Positions 6,912 through 13,276 of a stretch of DNA of 14,685 bases are shown here, piece after piece. Where the stretch lies: contig JAISNW010000097.1 in assembly GCA_031276055.1 (NCBI GenBank), positions 1 to 14,685 on the forward strand. The letters are read 5' to 3'. Positions within the stretch are counted from its first letter, which is position 1, and every line of letters starts with the position of its first letter. The notes beneath the pieces are model-generated. The model was given only the letters and a program-made list of their open reading frames with translations. It was not told where the DNA came from and did no database searches. Made by a program: the position numbers and the translations under genes. The stretch comes from Deferribacteraceae bacterium. GTDB lineage: Bacteria; Chrysiogenota; Deferribacteres; Deferribacterales; JAISNW01.

Positions 6912-8164
6912 TGTTTATACAGATGATTAAAGGCGCTTTTAAGCGGCAGACTGGAAAGTTTGTTATGATAGCGGTTACGGCGGCGCTAGGGGTTTGCGCT
7001 GCTGCCGCCATGCTGAACATTATGCTGGATGTAGGGGATAAGGTAAACCAAGAGCTCAAAGCATACGGAGCAAATATTACTGTCCGCCCTAAATTCGCCT
7101 CTATCCTCTCGGATGTATATGCTGAAGACGATGCAGAGAGAGATTTTATAGCGGAGAAAGATGTATTGAAGTTAAAAACCATCTTTTGGGCGCATAACAT
7201 AGTGGATTTTGCTCCATTTCTCACCATGCAGACCTCTATAAACGGCGGGGATTACCGCTTAGTGGGCACATGGTTTAATAAAGAGCTTGACCTGCCTACA
7301 GGCGAAACTGTTGTTACAGGGATTATTGGGCTTAAATCGTGGTGGCAGCTGGAAGGGGAGTGGCTAAAAGATGACGCTGCAGGTGAAGTTATGCTGGGAA
7401 GTATAGCCGCAGAGCGTTTAAACCTCACAGCAGGCAGCCTAGTTGAGATTGAAGGGAGGGATTACCTTGTCCGTGCGGTATTCTCCGCCGGAGGCGAAGA
7501 AGATGAGGATATATATCTCCCCCTTGCTGCGGTGCAAGAACTTTCGGGCAATTATGGGAAAGCAGCTTATATCGACCTTAGCGCCCTAACAACCCCAGAG
7601 AATGAACTAGCGCGTAAAGCAGCGCAAGATCCTAGTAGCCTAGACAGAGACGATTATGAAACTTGGTATTGCACAGCGTATATAAGCTCTATCACCTACC
7701 AGATAGAGGAGGCTATCCCCAACGCACGCGCTAAGGCGGTTTTGCAGATATCCCAGTCGGAAGGTGCGATATTAAATAAGATACAGCTTCTTATGCTCCT
7801 CTTAACTGCCCTTACCCTCATATGCACCGCGCTCGGCATATCAAACCTTGTAACTGCTTATGTTATAGAAAAATCGGTGGAGATAGGGCTTATAAAAGCG
7901 ATAGGGGCTCTTGACATGCAGATAACCCTATTGGTGCTTGCGCAAGTTATGATCTCCGCTATAGTTGGGGGAGTTGTGGGCTATTTCTCGGGTCTAAAGG
8001 TTGCCTCTATTCTCGGCAGGGCTGTTTTCAACGCGGTAATAGAGCCTAGCGTGCTTACACTCCCGATAGTATCAATTCTGCTTATCTTAACAGTTCTCTT
8101 TGGGAGCATCCCCGCAATAAAGATACTCTTACTTACCCGCCCAGCAGTGGTTTTGCATGGTTAA
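6911..8164 (+). CDS. MacB/FtsX-like ABC transporter permease (first)
   Basis: This 417-residue protein has the FtsX/MacB fold. One membrane segment lies near the start (about 17-38), followed by a large periplasmic domain (about 40-285) and three membrane segments near 290-318, 336-366 and 383-410. The cytoplasmic loop VEIGLIKAIGA before the third segment is the conserved coupling element that contacts the ATPase in this superfamily. AYGANI after the first segment is typical of MacB-PCD domains. Its start ATG overlaps the previous stop (TAATG), and its end overlaps the next gene by 8 bases, so translation is probably coupled. It most likely pairs with the second permease and the ATPase below. 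Members of this superfamily often act as mechanotransmitters rather than simple channels. The substrate in P19-linked operons is not settled. Confidence 0.87.
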   Translation: MFIQMIKGAFKRQTGKFVMIAVTAALGVCAAAAMLNIMLDVGDKVNQELKAYGANITVRPKFASILSDVYAEDDAERDFIAEKDVLKLKTIFWAHNIVDFAPFLTMQTSINGGDYRLVGTWFNKELDLPTGETVVTGIIGLKSWWQLEGEWLKDDAAGEVMLGSIAAERLNLTAGSLVEIEGRDYLVRAVFSAGGEEDEDIYLPLAAVQELSGNYGKAAYIDLSALTTPENELARKAAQDPSSLDRDDYETWYCTAYISSITYQIEEAIPNARAKAVLQISQSEGAILNKIQLLMLLLTALTLICTALGISNLVTAYVIEKSVEIGLIKAIGALDMQITLLVLAQVMISAIVGGVVGYFSGLKVASILGRAVFNAVIEPSVLTLPIVSILLILTVLFGSIPAIKILLLTRPAVVLHG

Positions 8165-9260
8165 AAGAGCCAATCTCAAACTCTTTGTTTTGATGCTGGG
8201 GATGTTCTTTCTTCGGCGGCGTTCAAGGGTTACAGTCGCTCTTTTAGCTGTAATCATAGGGGCAACTGTCTTTTTCGGGATGCTTACCATCTATTATGAT
8301 GTGCCTGCGCGTCTATCCGCAGAATTTCGAGCCTATGGCGCAAATATCCTTCTAATAAGCGAGAAGGGGATTTCAAAAGGAGAGGTAGAAGAGCTTAAAC
8401 GTTTTGTGCCTGAAACAAATCTGGTGGGAATTACCCCGTATATATATAAAACCATGCTCTTAAACAGCCATTCAGTCACTGTTGCTTATACAGATATAGA
8501 GCAGGCGGTGAAGATTAACCCTTTCTGGCAGGTGAGGGGGAGCGCCCCTTCAAAGAGCGGTGAAGCCCTTATTGGAAGCGATCTGGCAGATATATTGGAG
8601 ATGGACATCGGCTTTGCAGCAGAATTAGAGGATATAAAAGCAAGAATTCTTTTTTCAGGGATATTAAAAACCGGAAGTGCGGGCGATAACTTTGTATATC
8701 TGGATATATCTGAATTAGGGGAGGATTATTCAGCGGATATTGCGGAGCTGTCTATCAGCCTCACAGGAGATGCGTTAGAGGAATTCGCCATTGAATTGGG
8801 TTATTCATACCCTGATATAACCCCAAAGCTGATAAAGAGGGTGGTGAATTCTGAAACAGCGGTTTTAGGCAAGCTAAAAGCCCTTGTTCTATTCGTCACA
8901 ATAATTGTTCTCACCCTTACTATGATCTGTGTTTCCACCACCATGACGGCAGTGGTGCTCGAACGTTTGAAGGAGATAGGCTTAAAAAAGGCTATAGGGG
9001 CGCATAGTAAGAGCATCTTGATAGAATTTTTTTGGGAAGCGTTAATCTTAGGCTTTATCGGCGGGCTTATCGGCTTAATTGCTGGGTTTGGATTTGCTAA
9101 TTTTGTAAGCATATCAGTTTTTGGAGTTTCGGTCGTTTTCCACTTGTCGATAGCAGCATTTTCAGTGTTTGCATCTATAGTATTTACAGTTATAGCGGGG
9201 ATGTTCCCTGTTTATTCTGCAGCAAATGTTAATCCTATAGAAGTGTTAAGGGGTGAGTAG
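8157..9260 (+). CDS. MacB/FtsX-like ABC transporter permease (second)
   Basis: This 367-residue paralogue of the preceding permease has the same four-segment layout: about 25-49, 240-268, 286-316 and 326-354, with a periplasmic domain between the first two. It shares AYGANI after the first segment and the coupling loop LKEIGLKKAIGA. It also has the family ending NPIEVLRGE that the first permease lacks. The periplasmic domain is about 50 residues shorter than in its partner, so the two probably form a heterodimer with unequal extracytoplasmic parts. The start overlaps the end of the first permease by 8 bases, and its stop shares one base with the ATPase start (TAGTG). Confidence 0.87.
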   Translation: MVKRANLKLFVLMLGMFFLRRRSRVTVALLAVIIGATVFFGMLTIYYDVPARLSAEFRAYGANILLISEKGISKGEVEELKRFVPETNLVGITPYIYKTMLLNSHSVTVAYTDIEQAVKINPFWQVRGSAPSKSGEALIGSDLADILEMDIGFAAELEDIKARILFSGILKTGSAGDNFVYLDISELGEDYSADIAELSISLTGDALEEFAIELGYSYPDITPKLIKRVVNSETAVLGKLKALVLFVTIIVLTLTMICVSTTMTAVVLERLKEIGLKKAIGAHSKSILIEFFWEALILGFIGGLIGLIAGFGFANFVSISVFGVSVVFHLSIAAFSVFASIVFTVIAGMFPVYSAANVNPIEVLRGE

Positions 9261-9949
9261 TGAAAAATATAGTTGAATTAAGGGGCGTTTCGGTTATATA
9301 TGACAGCCTAGCCGCCCTTCAAGATGTTTCCCTTGAGGTGCGCTTTGGGGAGTGGTTGGCTGTTATGGGACCGTCCGGTTCAGGCAAAACCACAATGATG
9401 AATATAATAGGGTGTCTTGATAAGCCTACAAGAGGCAGCATCATATTTGACGGTGAGGATATATCCCACGCCCGCTTAAAGGACCTAACCGCAATTAGAA
9501 GGGAGAAGATAGGGCTTATCTTTCAGCAGTTCCACCTTGTTCCTTACTTAACGGCGTTGCAAAATGTTATGCTCGCTCAATATTATCATAGTTTAGTAGA
9601 CGAGAAAGAGGCGTTAAAGGCTTTGGAGCGGGTAGGTTTAAGAGAGCGTTCAAGCCACCTCCCTAAAGAGCTTTCAGGCGGAGAGCAGCAGAGGGTGTGC
9701 ATTGCAAGGGCTCTTATCAACTACCCTAAATTAATCTTAGCAGATGAACCTACAGGAAATCTGGACGAAACAAATGAAAAGATTGTGATAGATATTTTTA
9801 AGGGGCTTAACGCAGAAGGCAGCGCCATAATCGTGGTGACGCACGACAGAGAGGTGGCGCAATATGCAGATAGGGTGGTTAGGCTGGGGCACGGCAAGAT
9901 TGCAGCACAAGAAAAAGACCGCTTGACTTTTCCGCCTATTTCTCTCTAG
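9260..9949 (+). CDS. ABC transporter ATP-binding protein, LolD/MacB type
   Basis: This is a complete 229-residue ABC ATPase. Walker A is GPSGSGKTT at 37-45, the Q-loop lies in IFQQFHLVPYLTALQNV, the signature is LSGGEQQRV, Walker B is LILADEPTGNLDE and the switch His is in VVTHD. The pattern PTGNLD with FHLVP is characteristic of the LolD/MacB/FtsE branch, the usual partners of FtsX-like permeases. The GTG start overlaps the preceding stop, with AGGGGTGA just upstream as ribosome binding site. It energises the two permeases from the cytosol. The position matches Cj1663 in Campylobacter. Substrate unknown. Confidence 0.95.
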   Translation: MKNIVELRGVSVIYDSLAALQDVSLEVRFGEWLAVMGPSGSGKTTMMNIIGCLDKPTRGSIIFDGEDISHARLKDLTAIRREKIGLIFQQFHLVPYLTALQNVMLAQYYHSLVDEKEALKALERVGLRERSSHLPKELSGGEQQRVCIARALINYPKLILADEPTGNLDETNEKIVIDIFKGLNAEGSAIIVVTHDREVAQYADRVVRLGHGKIAAQEKDRLTFPPISL

Positions 9950-9960
9950 TATTATGATCT

Positions 9961-10500
9961 ATGCGTTATCTCTTTCATCCAGGGTGCGCCTTATATAGAA
10001 CCCGTAAACAAGCGGCAGAACGTGCGGCGGAATATCTAAAAGCCGATCTGCATACCTCTTGCTGCAAAAAAGCGGCCCTTGCCCCTGTGGATGGGCTTAT
10101 TATTACCGTCTGCCCCTTTTGTGAGAATGTGCACCGTAGAAATTCTGTTGAAACCATAACCCTTTGGGAGCTTATCCCTGATGATTTCGACTTTCCTGAT
10201 TATTCAGGGCTGGAGCTAAGCATTCACGATTCTTGCAAGATAAGGCGGAAAAATCTGTATTCCGTCGTGCGCAAACTCTTATTGAAGATGAATATCACCA
10301 TAAAAGAGCCTCTGGAAACTATGGAGAACTCTCCATGCTGTGAATACTGGGGAAGTTTGGAGAATATGGAAAAACGAGTCTTAGATATGCCTGTCAGAAG
10401 TATCGTTGTTTACTGCAACGGATGTTTCCGCGGTATGCAGACAGGAGGCGGCAAGCCTATCCACCTTATTGACCTCTTATTTGGGGATAACAACCCTTAA
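9961..10500 (+). CDS. Two-CCG-repeat cysteine-rich protein, heterodisulfide reductase B-like
   Basis: This 179-residue cytosolic protein (no signal peptide or membrane segment) contains exactly two cysteine sets of the CCG type. The first is C9, C34-C35, C51-x-x-C54; the second is C92, C126-C127, C152-x-x-C155. All ten cysteines fall in these sets. HPGCALYR at the start and CNGC near the end fit the cysteine-rich domain of HdrB and its relatives, which bind a non-cubane Fe-S cluster or a related metal site and reduce disulfides. The spacings are shorter than in classical HdrB, especially in the first set, so it is a compact variant. It starts 11 bases after the ATPase stop without a clear ribosome binding site, which suggests coupling to the ABC genes. 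An electron-transfer or redox role in iron uptake is inferred from position only; the equivalent place in Campylobacter holds thioredoxin-like genes. Confidence 0.78.
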   Translation: MRYLFHPGCALYRTRKQAAERAAEYLKADLHTSCCKKAALAPVDGLIITVCPFCENVHRRNSVETITLWELIPDDFDFPDYSGLELSIHDSCKIRRKNLYSVVRKLLLKMNITIKEPLETMENSPCCEYWGSLENMEKRVLDMPVRSIVVYCNGCFRGMQTGGGKPIHLIDLLFGDNNP

Positions 10501-10519
10501 CGCCCGCTCTCTTTTTTTC

Positions 10520-10549
10520 TTGCAATCGCATATTCAGTTGTGTTAGAAT
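10520..10549 (+). promoter_or_regulatory. Sigma70-like promoter of the prepilin operon
   Basis: TTGCAA (10520-10525) and TAGAAT (10544-10549) are spaced by 18 bases, about 70 bases before the first prepilin start. The leader between them and the gene contains TAGCC near 10558 and its complement GGCTA near 10600, which could form a weak stem. The ribosome binding site is GAGG at 10611-10614, 5 bases before the ATG. A T-rich stretch at 10511-10519 may end the iron operon, but no clear stem precedes it. Confidence 0.45.
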
Positions 10550-10619
10550 TGCTTAGCTAGCCCTACTATCTTTTTTATGTTGATTTTTCGTACGGGTTGG
10601 CTATTTAGGCGAGGTATTT

Positions 10620-11936
10620 ATGGGTTTTAAGAGATCGGTTGTTCAACGCGGCTTCACCCTTGTCGAGATGGCAGTTGTTCTTGTTCTGTTCGGCATTCTG
10701 GTTATGTTTGCTGCAGGGATGCTGGCGCCCCTCTTGCGTTCAGAGATTGCTGCAACACAGCAGCGGGATATTGATAAGGCTATGAACCGCCTTATTCAGC
10801 GCATAAAGATGTCTTTTTATGATGTTCCCCTCTTTGCCAACCTTGACTGGGATCAGAGCCTAGATAACGAGACTATTGATATGTTTCGCAAGCTGGCAGG
10901 TTACGATTGGGCTTCCAGCAAAGCGCCTCTGCAATATTCCAGCGGCTATCCTGTTTATGATTCCAATGGGCAAGGTTTTTGGCTCTATTCAGGCATCCCC
11001 GTTAATGTTGATTATTTTAAGAACAAAGCCAACCACCTTGCCTCCACCACAAGCTGGTTTGACTACAGCCGGAAGGTGTGCGAGCATACCGATGCCACCA
11101 TTACGGTGGTAGAGTGCCTTGATAAAAATTGTGTTCAGAAAACCGTTACAGATAATGTATCATTTCTTATCACCACCGCCGAAATGAACTTGAAGATGGA
11201 AGTTGAGAGCAGCCCTTCTTCAGCTTGCAAATCCGCCTCTACAAAGTCCGGCATATCCACTGGGTTAGATAACTGCCCCGGCAGCGTCAATAACAAACGA
11301 ACGTTCGAGGTTCCCTATACTGAACGTTATAACTCCCGCCTAAAGTATATCACCCTTGGACGTTTACGCGATGAGATCGGCTGCAATGCAGGGCATATTA
11401 TCCCTAGGAACTACAACTCTCCCACCCTTAACCAGTCGTCATTTACATGGTTTGCTCCAGAGGGCGGTATAGGCAGAGTCGCCCTCACTTTTGCTGTTTC
11501 CCACGGCTGGCCGGTCTACTGGTGCATGGAGTGGGAGCACGAAAGCAATAAGATATTTACTAATACAGGCGATCGACCCCAAGCCGCCGCAACTAGAATC
11601 TCTGAAAGCTGGCTAGGTAAAACCATTGTTACCACAAACAGCGGTGTGGGCGAGGTGCGCGGCTACTGCCTTAAAAAGTCTAAAGGGGATGGTGATCTGG
11701 ATCCGAAATTTATCTCCTTCGGCGATTCCCAACTTATCCATGTGCTCACAACCATTACAGGCAGAGAGAGCACAGGGTTTAATGATTATGATGGTCATTT
11801 TGTTGCTGAACACACTGCAACTTACGACAGGATGAGGCTTGCAAACCGCGGGGTTTACCACCTTAACCTCTATATAAGCGATCGCCCTGACATGAGCAAG
11901 ATAATTGACCATGTCACTGTAAACCTCGTAGAGTAG
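10620..11936 (+). CDS. Long prepilin-like protein A
   Basis: This 438-residue protein has a type IV prepilin N-terminus. An 11-residue leader ending RG is followed by FTLVEMAVVLVLFGILVMF, with Glu at position 5 of the mature chain (residue 16) and a hydrophobic helix. Prepilin peptidase should cut after G11 and methylate F12. The rest is long for a pilin. It contains a strand ending C166, a second Cys at 171, VSFLITT just after, then a segment LKYITLGRLRDEIGC ending in C255, then a beta-rich C-terminal part with GWPVYWCMEW and a closing pattern that could be an Ig-like fold. The same modules recur in the next two genes. It likely resides in a type IV pilus or type II secretion pseudopilus as a minor subunit. 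No pilus assembly ATPase or platform gene lies in the window. The gene ends 10 bases before the next start, whose ribosome binding site overlaps its stop codon. Confidence 0.78.
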   Translation: MGFKRSVVQRGFTLVEMAVVLVLFGILVMFAAGMLAPLLRSEIAATQQRDIDKAMNRLIQRIKMSFYDVPLFANLDWDQSLDNETIDMFRKLAGYDWASSKAPLQYSSGYPVYDSNGQGFWLYSGIPVNVDYFKNKANHLASTTSWFDYSRKVCEHTDATITVVECLDKNCVQKTVTDNVSFLITTAEMNLKMEVESSPSSACKSASTKSGISTGLDNCPGSVNNKRTFEVPYTERYNSRLKYITLGRLRDEIGCNAGHIIPRNYNSPTLNQSSFTWFAPEGGIGRVALTFAVSHGWPVYWCMEWEHESNKIFTNTGDRPQAAATRISESWLGKTIVTTNSGVGEVRGYCLKKSKGDGDLDPKFISFGDSQLIHVLTTITGRESTGFNDYDGHFVAEHTATYDRMRLANRGVYHLNLYISDRPDMSKIIDHVTVNLVE

Positions 11937-11946
11937 GAGGTAAGAG

Positions 11947-13263
11947 ATGAATTACAAAAAAGGTTTTACCCTTATACAGATGGCGGCGCTTATTATGATT
12001 ATGGGGATCGCCCTTGTGGTGGTTGCCCGCCACTTCTCCGCCAGCAACGTTACAGAATCTGTAAACCGCTATGCAGGCGAGGCGGATAACGCCGATAGGG
12101 AGCTGAAGCTGTTCTTAGCTAAATACCGCTATATGCCGGATGGCGTCATAGTGGATGCAGATGTTGATGATAACGGCGCTATCAAAACTGTCCATCAGCG
12201 CTTTATGGACAATAACACCACCACCACCCCAGAGCTTTACAAAACGTTCAATCCGCGTGCTGAGTTGAGCTTTATGTATGTTGCGCCTCAGATTGAAGAC
12301 CCTGCTGACCCTGATTATGTTTGGACAGGCGATGTATGCGCCGTTCTTCCGCACACCGCCCCCTACACCCCTGAAATCACCCCCCCTAACGACAGCTACT
12401 CTGTAAGCATCTTCTACTGTGACGACACCTCACTCGGCGCGTGCAATACTGTCCGCATGAGGGTGGATGGGCTTATCTATGCGATAGTGCACCCCGGTGA
12501 TGACGGCGTTTTTCAATCCAGCGCCTCTAGCGATGGGAGGAGCCTCTACATCCCCTCGGAAGGCAATGACGATCTCATCCGCTACCTCTCCGTGCGGGAT
12601 GCTTATGACGCCGCGGACTGCTCCTTTAGAGTCGCTAGAGTTCCAAAACAAGACCCTCGTTATGTAAACCAGTATAGAGAAACTACTTATGGGAATATAT
12701 ACCCTCCAAAAGCGAGAACGTGGGTTACTGTGGATGAACACACAGGCAACGGTAGCGACTGCACCATAAGAAGCACTGCCTCCTATAGCGCCGCTGTTTT
12801 AGGAACCCTTGATGACCTTATTTACGGACGCTACGGTGCAAATGATGTTGGATATAATTCTCTTCAATCCTGCAACAGCGTTCACCTTGAATACCCAGTA
12901 AACCGTTTCGGAGATATTTACGCCTCTGAAAAGTGCTGCATCCACCTCAACAGGGATTCGCTGCCGACTGTTTTTTCATCTAACTGCAAAATAGTTTACG
13001 GCACAGGCAGCTCATGCGCCGTTGGGGATGGTAAAGACCTTGATGGAGCGACCCCCTATATTGACATTTCAGCCAATCCTTTTGTGGATGCCATCCTCGG
13101 TCCTGTAACAAACAACCTAAATCAGAAACCGATCCCTGCCACACTGAATATAACTTTTAGGAATGGGAATAGGCTATACCGTATCAACGATGACGCAACT
13201 ATTCTAAGGCTTGAACGCTGTCAAGATACTAGAACCTCGGGCGGCAATATCACATGCGAATAG
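11947..13263 (+). CDS. Long prepilin-like protein B, lacking Glu5
   Basis: This 438-residue protein begins MNYKKG then FTLIQMAALIMIMGIALVVV. The leader is only 6 residues and the mature position 5 is Gln (residue 11) instead of Glu. In type II secretion the tip pseudopilin GspK is the classic member lacking Glu5, so B may sit at the end of a filament; this is inference. It shares the strand-C158, C166 pair with VDGLIYAIV after it, and the helix segment LIRYLSVRDAYDAADC ending in C225. The C-terminal half holds many further cysteines, including a CC pair, and is probably disulfide-rich and secreted to the surface. It has a strong TAGGAGG ribosome binding site 6 bases upstream that overlaps the stop of gene A, so the two are translated in coupling. 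The function is not recognised beyond this. Confidence 0.76.
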   Translation: MNYKKGFTLIQMAALIMIMGIALVVVARHFSASNVTESVNRYAGEADNADRELKLFLAKYRYMPDGVIVDADVDDNGAIKTVHQRFMDNNTTTTPELYKTFNPRAELSFMYVAPQIEDPADPDYVWTGDVCAVLPHTAPYTPEITPPNDSYSVSIFYCDDTSLGACNTVRMRVDGLIYAIVHPGDDGVFQSSASSDGRSLYIPSEGNDDLIRYLSVRDAYDAADCSFRVARVPKQDPRYVNQYRETTYGNIYPPKARTWVTVDEHTGNGSDCTIRSTASYSAAVLGTLDDLIYGRYGANDVGYNSLQSCNSVHLEYPVNRFGDIYASEKCCIHLNRDSLPTVFSSNCKIVYGTGSSCAVGDGKDLDGATPYIDISANPFVDAILGPVTNNLNQKPIPATLNITFRNGNRLYRINDDATILRLERCQDTRTSGGNITCE

Positions 13264-13276
13264 CGGAGGGATAAGT

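Noticed and set aside
10496..10520. Intrinsic terminator after the CCG protein gene
   Set aside because: There is a T run at 10512-10518 but only a very weak possible stem before it.
10550..10619. Cyclic di-GMP riboswitch (GEMM) in the prepilin leader
   Set aside because: The leader is only about 70 bases and lacks the conserved GEMM core; only a short TAGCC/GGCTA stem is possible.
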